A stretch of DNA of 64,000 nucleotides. Origin: Erodium maritimum (Eukaryota > Streptophyta > Magnoliopsida > Geraniales > Geraniaceae). The DNA is taken from positions 43,968,638 to 44,032,637 of the forward strand of contig OY997589.1 in assembly GCA_963921825.1 (NCBI GenBank). The letters are read 5' to 3'. This document shows positions 33,286 through 44,037 of this stretch, one piece after another. The stretch's first letter is position 1. Every line of letters begins with the position of its first letter. A model generated the notes under the pieces. It was not told the DNA's origin. It did not search any database and was given only the letters and a program-made list of their open reading frames with translations. The position numbers and the translations under genes are program-made.

Positions 33286-35046
33286 ATGAAGAAACGCTCC
33301 TCACACCCGGTTGGCCGGAAACCGTTTCATGGTGAGCTTGAGGGAGAACCATTGTCTTTCACCCATTTTTGCTCCACACTTGTGTCCTTATACCGTGAGT
33401 ATATATCCATTCTTGTTCCACCCTCTATGGAAAAGAAGGACTGTCCGATCAAACGTCCGGCCAGCAAGCATGGAGGTGTCTTTCCGGCAAAGGCGCAGGC
33501 CAAGTCGTCTTCGGCCAAGAAGGTTTTGGCCACAAAACATCGGGCCGAGCCGATTCTGGCGAAGAAACAGGCAGAGCCTTTGGATGGAGGTTCTACAGGG
33601 ATAAGCTTGGTTGTAGAGAAGCCACATCAGGGTGGAGTCGCTGGCAATCTGTCCAGCCCAAAATCGCGAGCTCAGGCAGGTTTGGATGCGACGCTGCCGG
33701 TTGTTGAGGAAGCCAATGGTTGTAAGGTTTTTATACACAACCTCCCTTACAACACCTCTTCGGTTTGGGTAAGTAACTCGTTGGGAGTGTTTGGCGAGGT
33801 TCTGTCAGTTGAGGTCCCAAAGAAACCAAATCGGTCTGGTCGATATTTTGGGTTCGACGTATTCAAATTCAAGGAGTCGGCTCTACATGCCATTGAGGTG
33901 CTAAATGGTTTCACTCTGAACGGGTATAAGCTCCTCGTGGCACTAGCTCGACCGGAATTGGAACAGCTTGGTCGTCCAAAGTCCCCTGTTCTTATACCTC
34001 CAAAACAGAGCATCAACGGATGCAAAGTGGCTGGTTCGGTGGAGGCGGAAATTCTCCGGAAAGGTTCGCCGGACGTTGGTGGTTCAGAGGAGTGTGTAGT
34101 TGCTGCAAAATCGTTGCAGGTTGAGAGGTCTCCGGCGTTGAATCCGCAGCAAATCAGATCAGTCTCGCCTAGTTTGGAATGCCCAGATTCTTCGGAATTG
34201 ATGTTTGAATCTTCTGTTACTGAAATCCAAGATTTTCCGCCCGTGATTCCCGTGCCTGCGTTTTCGAATTGTTTCCCTATTTTGGAGGAAACGCAAGAAG
34301 AGGTGTGGTTTGATTCAGAAATGCGTGGGGAAGAAGAGGCTTCGTGTGGGTCGAAGCCTGTTGTTGGTGCGCATGAACATGAGAGTGTGCCAGGAGTTTT
34401 GGCTGCAAGTCAGGCTACTGGGCTTGATAATAAAGGCCCAGTAAAGTTGAATGAACCCTCTTTGGCTGATATCTTTAAGCGTATTGGGTCTTCCCTGGGC
34501 CCGTCATCTATTGTGGGTTCGGGTCTTGATGCTCCTGTTGGCACCCATGCGGTTCAAGGTAGCCCGCAATTGTTTGGCCAGATAGTTTTACAAGTCCAGA
34601 TACCAGTAGTGGACTCGTCACTTGAGAAGGCTGTAGATATCTCTACAGATCACCCGTGGAAAGATATTCTCCTGAGTCCGAAAAATATGCCCATTGAGCT
34701 TCCAAGGAAACATGGCCGTCCAAAAAAAGGACAGCCAAAAAAGTATGCTCCTCCAGTTGTCTTTTACCAGACGAGAGCCAGAACATCGATTGATAAGGGG
34801 GGTCAAGCGGGAAACCTCACCATCGACATTGCTAAACAAAGTAAAGATGGGGAGTGGAGCTTTAGTAAGAGAACTGTGAAAAGGGTTGTTGCCACGCCCC
34901 CAGTTTTTGCATCCCCACAGCAGGTTGAGGTTGAGGAGGGAGTTGATTTTAGCGAGGACGAGGTTACCCCGGTATTGATTTCAGAACACTCAACTCCTGT
35001 TTCGGTCTCTAATCGATTCCTTTGCTTGAATCCAGACAGGAAGTAG
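33286..35046 (+). CDS. LINE-type ORF1 protein, RRM and AT-hook (unit A, intact)
   Basis: 586 residues, uninterrupted. A short N-terminal block FTHFCSTLVSLYREY (25-39) is shared with unit B. An RNA-recognition motif spans about 146-222, with RNP2 KVFIHNLP (147-154) and RNP1 RYFGFDVF (186-193). A long acidic, Ser/Pro-rich middle follows, including EPSLADIFKRIG shared with unit B. Near the C-terminus is an AT-hook-like HGRPKKG, then PPVVFYQTRARTS and LTIDIAKQSKDGEWSF. It ends NRFLCLNPDRK. RRM ORF1 proteins of plant L1 LINEs bind element RNA. The DUF4283 domain seen in the LINE ORF1s at 57644 and 61497 is absent, and no ORF2 follows. Intact reading suggests recent insertion. Confidence 0.85.
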   Translation: MKKRSSHPVGRKPFHGELEGEPLSFTHFCSTLVSLYREYISILVPPSMEKKDCPIKRPASKHGGVFPAKAQAKSSSAKKVLATKHRAEPILAKKQAEPLDGGSTGISLVVEKPHQGGVAGNLSSPKSRAQAGLDATLPVVEEANGCKVFIHNLPYNTSSVWVSNSLGVFGEVLSVEVPKKPNRSGRYFGFDVFKFKESALHAIEVLNGFTLNGYKLLVALARPELEQLGRPKSPVLIPPKQSINGCKVAGSVEAEILRKGSPDVGGSEECVVAAKSLQVERSPALNPQQIRSVSPSLECPDSSELMFESSVTEIQDFPPVIPVPAFSNCFPILEETQEEVWFDSEMRGEEEASCGSKPVVGAHEHESVPGVLAASQATGLDNKGPVKLNEPSLADIFKRIGSSLGPSSIVGSGLDAPVGTHAVQGSPQLFGQIVLQVQIPVVDSSLEKAVDISTDHPWKDILLSPKNMPIELPRKHGRPKKGQPKKYAPPVVFYQTRARTSIDKGGQAGNLTIDIAKQSKDGEWSFSKRTVKRVVATPPVFASPQQVEVEEGVDFSEDEVTPVLISEHSTPVSVSNRFLCLNPDRK

Positions 35047-35226
35047 GCAAGGAGGGCGGTGCTCTGATTGTTTCACTTTTCTGTTTCAGTTTGGTTTTAG
35101 TATTGTTGTTTGCCTTTGTTTCGGTAGGGGGAAAAGGTCCTTTTAAGGATTGTTTTTCTTGCATCGTTTTATTTTTTGTAGAACGTTTGCCTAATAAAAC
35201 TTTTCGCTTATCAATTTTTTTTTTTT
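35047..35226 (+). other. 3' UTR and tail of LINE unit A
   Basis: About 180 bp from the stop to the tail. It contains gaaaaggtccttttaagga (a small stem, tcctt/aagga), agaacgtttgcctaataaaa and ends cttatcaa followed by a T run. Plant LINEs often end in CTTATC plus A-rich tail. The layout is shared with unit B (gaaaagatcctttcgga, agaacatttgct). Confidence 0.6.
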
Positions 35227-35256
35227 AAATCATTATTAAAACTAACATATAATATA

Positions 35257-35669
35257 GGGTAAAATACAAATACCTACCCCAAATTTGTCACGATTAACTT
35301 ATATCTACCCTCATGTTTTTTTGTAACCGATACATACTCAAATGTTCCGAAAATTAACGCAAAGCCCCTGCAGACAGGTAAAATGACGAAAATGCCCTCA
35401 ACTACATTTCAATAATTACTTTTAAAAAAATTAAAAATCGCTTTTGTTAGGTATATATATGTACTTATTAAATCACTTCAATTTTATTTAAAAAACCACT
35501 TCAGTTTTATTTTTAAAAAATCACTTCAGGGCATTTTCGTCATTTTACCTGTCTGCAGGGGCTTTGCGTTAATTTTCGGAACATTTGAGTATGTATTGGT
35601 TACAAAAAAATATGAGGGTAGGTATCAGTTAATCATGACAAGTTTGGGGTATGTATTTGTTGTTTACCC
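35257..35669. mobile_element. MITE with long TIRs, Mutator-like (9-bp TSD)
   Basis: A 413-bp element, gggtaaaatacaaatacc ... ttgtttaccc. Inverted repeats of about 145 bp (35257-35400 and 35525-35669) match almost base for base, including cgcaaagcccctgcagacag. It is flanked by tataatata at 35248-35256 and 35670-35678, a 9-bp duplication as made by MULEs. There is no coding capacity. Confidence 0.9.
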
Positions 35670-35678
35670 TATAATATA

Positions 35679-36050
35679 AAAAAAGATATGAACTTTGAAA
35701 AGAGAGTCTATGAATTTTAGTGAATAGAAGGGGTAGGGATTAAAGTTATGGTCGAGACATTTTTTTACTAAAAATGTGCAATTTCATTTCTTAGACTTCA
35801 AGTTGGCAATATTAGGGCATTAGGGAAACCCTTAAGAGCTATTACATGATATCGAGCCCCTAAGGTCTGTCTACGCATAACTCTGTACCAAAAGAACTGA
35901 TACATGCAGTTTGTTGGGGATCCATAAAGGAGAACAAAAAATAAATGATAATGAAACCGATGTCTGCTGCTCAAGGTAGTGCCCAACTACTGCATATTCT
36001 GTAAAATGCGACCGAACCTACTGACATCGGTTTCCAAGGGAGGCAGAGCT
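35679..36050. other. No gene recognised
   Basis: About 370 bp with no supported feature. Confidence 0.45.
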
Positions 36051-37523
36051 CTTGCCATGGACCCCTCAAAGGGGCCAGTCCTTAGAGCACTTAATTCCTT
36101 TCATTCCTCGGCCTAGGCTTAGTCTTCGTGTGGTTCCTCAGTATAACCTATTTTTTCTTCACCCTTCCTTGCTTCAAGGCTTGGCTTCGTTCCATCTTCC
36201 AGTCCAGGCCTATCCTTATGCCCAACCAGGGCCCAAGAAGCTGGTGCCACCTTACCCGATGGCTGACCGATCGCCAAAGTCTTCCCGGCCGGATCCACCT
36301 AGGGTGTCTGGTAGCCATTCCAAGGATACGCACGGTTAGGTGCAGTAGCCGGGGATACTATTGGGTCGCTGTCCAGATAAATTGGGGCCTTAGGTGCAAT
36401 AGACGAGGACAACAATTTCATAGACGCCTTCCCGCCCCAATCAGTTGCATAGTTCTTGAGTTGTTGCTCCTTGTGGAATTCCAGGATGGAGGAGTCAAAA
36501 CGGGGTGGATCCACCACCTCCCGATCATATTCAGTCACCATGTGATAGAGCATGCCACAGTTAGAACAGAAGTGTGGAGCTTTGGTATAGGTAAGTGTGA
36601 TACAAACCGGGTTAGGTAATTCTCGAAAGCGTAGGAGAAGCTATCGACAAAGGGGGACCTGCCACAAGGTGCCAGTAACTGATCCTCACTCACCCTCCCC
36701 AACAGATGCCCCATTGATTGCATGAGACGTCCATACACACGCCTAGAGTCAATACAATTGTCTCTCCCGTGGCTTTGGTACGTACAAACGGGGGGAGGCC
36801 ATGTGCATGAACCCATAGCTGAAGCCGATCTAAAGTGGGCGGCTCTCTACCCATAGGGTCTAGGTCCCTTAGAAGTAATGGCCGACCGTCTAAGCACCAT
36901 GGTTCATTCCTTCAAACCCATGCCCTAGATGCAGGTGTTTTGAAATAAAACCCAAACACTCCTGGGCCAATGTCCTTGATGACTAACCCGTCATCTTAAC
37001 TCCCCCACGTCTTCATAATGATCCTAAGAATGTCCTCCTTTTGGGGAGGCTTGGAGGCCCATAGTTTTTCTAGCATGGCAAACTACTGTCGAGCCACGAT
37101 AAAGGGACTCAACGGTACATACGACACCTCTACCTCGACCTCATCATCCTCCTCTAAGAAGAGAGCCGAGAGCCCTTCTTGTAACGTGGTCAGATGAGAC
37201 TCTAACGATGACAGTACGGGGGTCTTCGGGGTTGAGCCAACCTCCTTCGACTTAAAAACCCTACGTCGGTGTACCGTCCCCGGCGACGAAGGGTTCACTA
37301 AAGCACAGTCCCTAGTAGGGCTCCGGGCGCTCACCCAGATCAGTTCCTTCCTCTCCGGACTGGGCATGGGATCCTTGCCTCAAAGAGGGTCTTGGAATAT
37401 AGGATGCGACAAAGAGGCAATAGGGGGCATCGACGATTGCAGCCTGCCAGGGAGCGTAGGTTCCGGTGGCAGTTGAGGAGTTGGGACAGTCGCCGGAGAC
37501 AAGGACAGAGTCGGGTCTTCAAG
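36051..37523 (-). pseudogene. Second DUF4283 / zinc-knuckle pseudogene
   Basis: On the minus strand, pieces 37367-37083 (ends EVEVSYVPLSPFIVARQ), then in other frames EKLWASKPPQKEDILRIIMK, GVFGFYFKTPASR, EPWCLDGRPLLLRDLDP and LQLWVHAHGLPP follow the DUF4283 order (fold, 'GPW' block, then 'W.. v.GLP'). At 36553-36535 and just upstream, LLYHMVTEYD marks the knuckle region, with Cys residues lost. Many stops. It resembles 20141-21873 in architecture. Confidence 0.6.
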
Positions 37524-37660
37524 CTTAGGTTAGTGTAGATATATCAATTTTAAAGGCCAGTGTAACAATGTGAAAATCTTGTATGATTAGTGCAGTATAT
37601 TTGTGAATATCCCTGATAATAGATAACATATTAATAGGATATTGAACGCCTTTTTTTTTG
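37524..37660. other. Short unannotated stretch
   Basis: About 135 bp without features. Confidence 0.4.
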
Positions 37661-38565
37661 AAGAAATTATTGCATAACCTTTCATTACAGACCGAGCCAT
37701 TCGGTCGGTAATAAACATCATAGACGCTCAGTTTCTTTAGTGATGAATTGGTTTTTATTTTATTGCCGATAAATTTTCAGGGCGTCAAAAAAACAGTGGT
37801 GATAAATATCATTACCGAATAAATAGAACTGTCGGGGACGAAGTTTCATTACCGACCAAATTATAACTTCGGTGATGAAATTTTATTACCGACCAACGTA
37901 TTCAGTCGATGATGAAATTTCATCACCGACGTTATAATTTGGTCGTTATTGAAATTTCAGCAACGACCAAATATGTTGGTCGGTAGTGAAATTTCATTCA
38001 TAATCGCTCCATTTCGTCGGTAATGTGTATATTTCAATTCATTACCAACTAAATCAATTAGTTGGTGATGAAATTTCATTATCGACCAATGTTTATATTC
38101 AATCGGCTAAGGTAAACAACATATTAAAAATATATATTTATATATTGCGCAACTACACGTTTGTTACATGCAAATTAACCTACTAATCTTGATCAAAGAT
38201 TTCATCCAATCTAGTCTATATTCATCAAAACAACGAAAATAAAAATTATATAACAAAACCTTCTGAACAACTAAACAATAAATGCTAATATATTCGAATA
38301 CCGAAAGCAAATATAATCAGAATCATAGAAAATATCTACTCATCGCGACCACGATGATTACAAAAGTCAGGCCCTGGTTGGTGACGATATGTGTGAGGTA
38401 GTCGAGTTGTTAGGCTATATCTTCTTGATTTTTCTTGTCCCGCTTCCTCTCCTCACCTAGTGCAGCTATCATCTCTTGTTGTTCTGCGAGTTGACATTAT
38501 TGCTCTATTTCTAGATCAACCCCCAAAATCCCTGACCCGCTGGACCATTACTTACTGGCATACTT
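37661..38565 (-). mobile_element. CACTA (En/Spm)-like remnant
   Basis: 37670-38110 is packed with direct and inverted copies of gaaatttcattaccgaccaa, typical of CACTA subterminal repeats. On the minus strand at 38560-38345 the codons QLAEQQEMIAALGEERKRDK then QEDIA and QLDYLTHIV resemble the C-terminal coiled coil of plant En/Spm (Ptta) proteins, followed by a stop. No CACTA termini were seen, so the ends are approximate. Confidence 0.5.
37670..38110. repeat. Interspersed inverted/direct repeats with core ttcattaccgacc
   Basis: More than ten variants of a 12-20 bp unit in both orientations, for example at 37848-37858, 37888-37894, 37905-37926 and 38066-38087. They could pair into many small hairpins. 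Confidence 0.75.
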
Positions 38566-39369
38566 GGGTGTAGTTAGGTAAAATTTTCCCATTATAAACT
38601 AAGGAGAAGTACAAATGACTACTCTAACGTATCATAGAAATTCACATGACTACTCTGACCTATCTACATTAATATGACAACCCCAACCTAGAGACTTTTT
38701 AACAATATTACATTTCTATTAATTTTTATGTTTTATTTTCTTAAAATGACAAAACTACCCTTCTATTCAAACCTTAACCTAACCCTAAAATCAATACTTT
38801 TTAAAATCTATTTTTGATTAAGGGTTATATTCTTTTTGGTACCCTTATGTTCCGTCCACAAACGATTTGGTACCCTTTTGAATTTTTATTCCAGTTTGGT
38901 ACCCTTATGTTTGGTCCACGAACGTTTTGAGCTAATGGGGTTAAAAAAACTTACAGAATAAAGTGAAATGACCATTTTACCCTTTGGTATTTTAGTTGAC
39001 TTTTGACTTAAGAGTAAAAAGACCATTATACCCTCAATTATAGATTTCATTTCATTAACATTTTAATTAATTATTAATAATACCATTAATTCTTTAAAAA
39101 TTATTACTACTTTTAGAAAAATAAATTGTTTTATTATTTTTGATCAAAATTTAAACTTTATTACTTTTGATTAAAAAAATGCTTTTTTTTTCTATTTTTG
39201 ATTAATTCTTTTCTTTTTTTTAATATTTTGTATTTCGAATAATTATTTTTTCTCAATTCTTTTTTATCATAATTTTTTAGAATTTCTTTTTCTAATAATT
39301 ATTTTTTTTAAATTCATTTTTCTACTAATTTAGTTTTTTTAGTAAAGTTTAAATTTATAATAGGAGAAC
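38566..39369. other. AT-rich interval upstream of LINE unit B
   Basis: Includes two copies of ttggtacccttatgt (38837-38851 and 38897-38911), probably a MITE fragment, and a very AT-rich tract (39040-39360) leading to the ORF1 ATG. There are no genes. Confidence 0.55.
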
Positions 39370-41180
39370 ATGAAAGGCTCTCAACTCCCCAGTAAGCTTC
39401 AAGAGTTTTACTCCTTTTGCTTTAGCCTCTTGTCTCTGTACAAGGAATTTCAGACCATTGTTCCACCTACGAAGTTTCGTCGGGCAAAGCGTGTTGTGAC
39501 GGATCGCGGCAAGACCAAATCTTCGGCAGCAAAAGAGGTGGGAAGACAGGCTACTGGTGGTGGTGTGTCAGAGACGCGCCGTCGGGGTGCTCATCCGGTT
39601 CCTGCAACAGAGGCGGAGAGGCAGGCTACTGGTGGTGATGTGCCAGAGACGCGTCGTCGGGGTGCTCATCCGGTTCCTGCAACAGAGGCGGAGAGGCAGG
39701 TTGAAGCTGCGTTTATACTGACCCCTCTGAAACCAACGGAGCCGATCAGAATCTCGGATGCAGTGGGTCGCCGCCAGAAAACTGCGACTCGTTTCGAAGT
39801 GAGTACAACTGAATTGTACGTTCGAAACCTCCCCTACCCCGTGCCGGAAGAATGGTTTCAGGCCAGGCTTGCAGAGTTTGGCGACATCGTTTCCTTTTCT
39901 CTGCTGAAAAGAGCAAACAAAAAGGGTTATTCTTTGGTTTTGTTCGTTTTTCGACACCCGCTGCTGCGTCCCTGGCTTTCGAGATCTTGAATGGGGTTCA
40001 GGTGAAGGGCCATGTTCTTTTCGTGGCCTTTTCCCAACGCCGAGTGCGTTTTCCGGTGCCTGAACCAGACGGTATTGCAAAACAGAGCTTCGACTCTATT
40101 CTGAAGGTCGATGGTAACCCTGGTTCTGTTGACCCAAATCGGACGGAGGCTGTTGAGATGGTTTGTCCTAGGAGGAACGCCGGGTGTTTGACGTCTCTGG
40201 TGAGAGATTCAGGTGGATCTGGAAAATAGAGTGTTAGCTCTGGTTTGCATGCTGCTCCGGAAGCTCGAGCCGGGGAAGTGGTTCAGCAGTCTGTTGAGGG
40301 GCAAGAGTCTCTGCGTGAAGTTCAGACCCGATCGGCGTTAGTGTTTATCTCGTCGCCGTCGTCTCGCGAGGATTACGGCCAACTCCGTTCTGGTCCTGTC
40401 ACTCTCGTACCCGTCGTTCATTCCGTGATTCGAGGGGGATCAATACCAAGAGAGATCCATTCGAATTCAATTTCGAATCAATCCAAATCTCCTGATCCGG
40501 GAGTCTTACCTTCAGTTCCGGACACGACAACGTCTTCGACGACATTGTGTCAAGCCAAGGGTTGCGGGCGCTCAAGTGGTTCTGGAGGTGAAGTGGGTCT
40601 GCGTGTTGGGGCTGATCCAGTAAGGGCGTGTGGGCCTGGTTTGGAGGGTTTTTTAAATCCATCTACTAAGACCCATTTGTTTGCCCATGACGAACCAAAT
40701 TTGGGTACCATCTTTAATCGTCTTGGGCAGGCTCTTGGTTCGGCCTCTCAGAGCTCGGGCCCGGTGCTAGACAACCTTCATCGGGTTGGTGAACCGCTTC
40801 GGGAAGTGGGTTTTCAAGGAAGTCCTTGAAAGGAAGCCTTGGAAAACCCGGTGCCAAAGAAACGTGGCCGTCCAAAGAAGGGTTCCTTGAAGGTGAATGC
40901 TCCACCAACTGTGGTCTATCAGACAATAGCTAGGACCTCTACTGATAGAGAGGATACCACGGGGTGCTTTATGGTGGACATCGCCAAAAAGGATAGCACG
41001 GGTATTTGGACTTACAGTTCGAAAGTTGGCCATAAACCTGTTGATCTATGTGCTTTGGTGCTCGAGAAGGACGCCAAGGGCAGGAAGAACAAGGAGTGTA
41101 TGGAACCGACTTCGGATCTTGATTTAACGCATGTTCAAGTTTCTAATCGGTTCACCTGTTTGAATCCGGATAGGAAATAG
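39370..41180 (+). pseudogene. LINE-type ORF1, RRM and AT-hook (unit B, broken)
   Basis: Starts MKGSQLPSKLQ with the block FYSFCFSLLSLYKEF, matching unit A. The RRM begins with TELYVRNLPYP (RNP2) and continues, after a frameshift near 39930, with FFGFVRFST (RNP1) and AFEILNGVQVKG. In the second frame there is a TAG at 40227-40229 and a TGA at 40827-40829. The conserved EPNLGTIFNRLG lies at about 40695. The C-terminal part (40839-41180) has KKRGRPKKGS (AT-hook), PPTVVYQTIARTS and FMVDIAKKD, and ends NRFTCLNPDRK. No DUF4283 and no ORF2. Same design as unit A but inactivated. Confidence 0.82.
39544..39693 (+). repeat. 75-bp in-frame tandem duplication in unit B ORF1
   Basis: Two 25-codon units (39544-39618 and 39619-39693) encoding RQATGG-V-ETRRRGAHPVPA, nearly identical. 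Unit A lacks it, so the duplication is private. Confidence 0.95.
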
Positions 41181-41330
41181 GAAAGACATGTATTTTTTGT
41201 TTTTCTCCTATCATGTTTTTTTTGCTCTTTTTGGAGCTGGTATTGGTTTGAGGAAAAGATCCTTTCGGATACTTTCCTGCTTTGTTCTATAGCTTTATAG
41301 AACATTTGCTTAAAAAAATAATAATTTTTT
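41181..41330 (+). other. 3' UTR of LINE unit B
   Basis: Contains gaggaaaagatcctttcgga (stem aagatcc/ggat), agaacatttgcttaaaaaaa and A/T tail, matching the order in unit A. Confidence 0.6.
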
Positions 41331-41856
41331 TTTTAAAATCCTTTTTCATATTTTTTTTTATCTCAAGTCCTTGTTCACAATTAACACATACGATTAATCA
41401 AACTGTGCATTCTGAAATTGATTAATCAAACTGTGCATTCCTGATTTATTTCAAAAGCATTCAACTCACATTCAACACAAACCTGCATTGATTTCATTTC
41501 AACAGGATTCAACAGAGGACTCAAACTCTAACCCTAACCCAGAAACACTCAATTTCTTGTGACTGAAAAACACTGAAATCAGAAATCAAAAACACTGAAA
41601 TGAAAAATCAAAACCCCTCAATTTTAGAACCCAACAAAGAAAAAGTCAATTTTTGAACCCATACCAAAACCCCCTAATTTCAGAACCTAATCAATATTAG
41701 AACCTAATATATTTCAGAACCCATACCCAACCCTAATTTCATAACAGAGTTGTTAAGTTTGGTTGTGACTACTCTGGGTTCTGTCTTCTTTGCTTGATGA
41801 TTATGGAATATTTGTGGACAAAGCATGTTCTGTGGCAGCGACGAACTGATCGAAGA
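41331..41856. other. Non-coding stretch before gypsy element 2
   Basis: About 525 bp. It has a duplicated gattaatcaaactgtgcattc near 41391 and 41419 and short repeats of 'cagaaccc/aatcaaaaacactgaaat'. No gene. Confidence 0.5.
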
Positions 41857-41861
41857 ACACA

Positions 41862-43208
41862 TGTAAGAACCACCTCCGATCGATCCCGGTCGAACCAGGG
41901 AATTCTGGCGAAGTTGACTTTTTGTCGGAAAAGTCGACCAATGACTCCGGGAGTCATTCAGGACCTTTCCGGGGCCCAAAAAGCTTAGTCGTCGTTACGG
42001 TTAGCTTAATTGGGCCGTTTCCTTTCAAATGACTGTAATTGTGGAAAAGTCAACTGTCGGTCAACTTCGGGTCAAACTTCGCTTAATTAAAGACTAAAGC
42101 TATTTAATTAGAAGTGCTGGTTTTAATTTGAGTAGAGGTGGTTCCAACATGGACATGTGTCCATGTTGGCTTGGAGGAGAAGAAATGGGTCTAAAAAGAC
42201 CCATTTAACCCTCTTTGGTTGGCTTTGAAGAGATAAGGGTAAGAGGGCATTTTGGGGATTTCAAAAGTAGGTTAAAGGCACAAAAAAACAAAAGCAATTC
42301 AGCTCATTTGTGCTTGTTGGCCGAAATTGGAGAGAGAGAGGAAGAAAGAGAGTTTTGGAAGCTTGAAGAAGAAGAAAGGAGGAAAAAGGGTGTCTTGAAC
42401 CCATTTTCTACCAAAATCCTCCATTTTTCACTTGTTTCTTCACCTATTCTCCATTCTCAAGGTAAATCCCTAACCCTTTTTCGTTATTGTTGATTTTGGT
42501 TCATGGGTTTTGAGGAAAAATGATGAACTTGGTTGGGTTTTGAGATTGTGGGTGTTGGATAATGATTTTTGGAGAGAAAGGATGTTGGATGATTGTTTTT
42601 AATGAGTTTTGATGAAGACCCATGATGGGTTTTGAAGTAGAGACGTTTTAGGGACTTATTTGGAGCTTTGGGAGGTTATCAACGGAGGTTTTGAGGGTTA
42701 ATTTCGTGAAAATCTAAGCTGAAGGAAGAAGAAGACGGAACAGTGTCAGACCCATCACGGATCCGTGACGGGCAACATGACGGGAGACGTCACGTCTCCG
42801 TGAGGGAGACCGTGACGGCACCAGTCACGGCTCCGTGAGGAGAACCGTTGTGAATTACTCTTGATTTGAGTATTTATTTGTGATCCAAGACTTTGGACCC
42901 GAGCTCGACAGAGGAGGAGACCCTTGGACATCGTGAAGTGACAAGGAGGAAGCTAGCCAGGTCGTCCGCAGCTAGGATTGGATAGCTTTTGAGGTAGGGA
43001 AAGTAGCGAATACCGGTTTAATTACGGAGTTACTAGTATGCCTATAGGTCGTAATTACTTGTTTTAATTATTAGAATTGCATGATTAGGATGTGAGGTTA
43101 CTTGGAGCTTTTAAACTGTTATTGGAGACTCGTTTTAATATTAAAACTGTTCTATTATTTGTTATTTTAAGTTCACGTCTCGAGTCCGGTCAAAACCGGG
43201 GCGTGACA
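41862..43208 (+). mobile_element. 5' LTR of gypsy element 2
   Basis: 1347 bp, TGTAAGAACCACCTCC ... GGGGCGTGACA. Compared with the 3' LTR it lacks a segment of roughly 150 bp containing the only TATA box (60557-60563). It has a palindrome cluster at 42751-42847. Confidence 0.95.
42751..42847. repeat. Palindrome cluster in gypsy-2 5' LTR
   Basis: About four variants of tcacggatccgtgac, fewer than in the 3' LTR. Confidence 0.8.
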
Positions 43209-43211
43209 ATT

Positions 43212-43224
43212 TGGTATCAGAACC
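43212..43224 (+). promoter_or_regulatory. Primer-binding site of gypsy element 2
   Basis: TGGTATCAGAACC, three bases after the LTR end; one mismatch to the tRNA-Met 3' end (A for G at the 11th base). Confidence 0.9.
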
Positions 43225-44037
43225 TGGTTTTTCAAAAACTTCGGACCGTACGTCAATTAGGTGGGTAGAGTTGGGTCGTTAGGTTGCCGTGTGTCGGTTA
43301 CGCAAGTCAGAAATGTCCTACGCGTAGAAACGAGACAAAGAGAGTCTCGGGTTAGTGAAGTGTCCGGTCTAACTACCGTGTGCTTTTGGTGAACCATTGT
43401 GGTTGGTGTCGTTGTTTGAGTTAACTTCTTTTCCGAGTGTGGACTTGGACGGGCGGTAAGAGCGAAATTACCGAGACCCGAGGTGTATAGCTGAGATAAC
43501 TTGTTGTGTGCTGTGATTGTGCTGAGTGCTTTGTGCAGATTGTGATCGGTTGTCCCGCATAGGCGGATGGTTAGTTAAATTTACGAACGGGTCATGCCCA
43601 ATTTTCTGCAGAAACTGAAATGTATGTACCATCACGATTCGGCTATAGGGGCCACTGTAGCCGGACGTGAATGGGGGGATGTCAAGTGATTACAACGTAA
43701 TTCGGGGATGCCTGGACTGGGTTGTAACGACGCGATGTCAACATGAATGTTATGTTAGAAAGAGGACGGGTTAAGAAATTGAATCTAAGTGGATGTTTGT
43801 CTTTTGTGTAATTGTTGTGTGGTGGATGCATTGTGAGTGTTTGACTGTGTGTAACCTCGCTGTTTGAGTTTGTGATCTATGCACTGGTTGTGTGAAAGTG
43901 TGTGACTATACTATACTGAATAATATTAGTATGATTATTATTGTGATGAACTGTGTGCCATTAGTTATGTTAAGCGCGTCGTTCTATGCAAGTTAAGAAA
44001 CTGAACATGTGTGTTACCCGTGCAGCGGATATACGAC
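43225..44037 (+). other. Gypsy-2 leader
   Basis: About 810 bp, no long coding frame, rich in tgtg and gttg words. Shorter than the gypsy-1 leader and without its 39-bp array. Confidence 0.7.

Larger units (their letters stand above)
33200..35226 (+). mobile_element. Non-autonomous LINE-derived unit A (ORF1 only)
   Basis: The unit consists of an AT-rich leader, ORF1 and a short 3' UTR, with no endonuclease or reverse transcriptase. The 5' boundary is not determined. Unit B has the same design. Confidence 0.65.

Noticed and set aside
41525-41540. Telomere-like ctaaccctaaccc
   Set aside because: Only two units, in ordinary AT-rich DNA.
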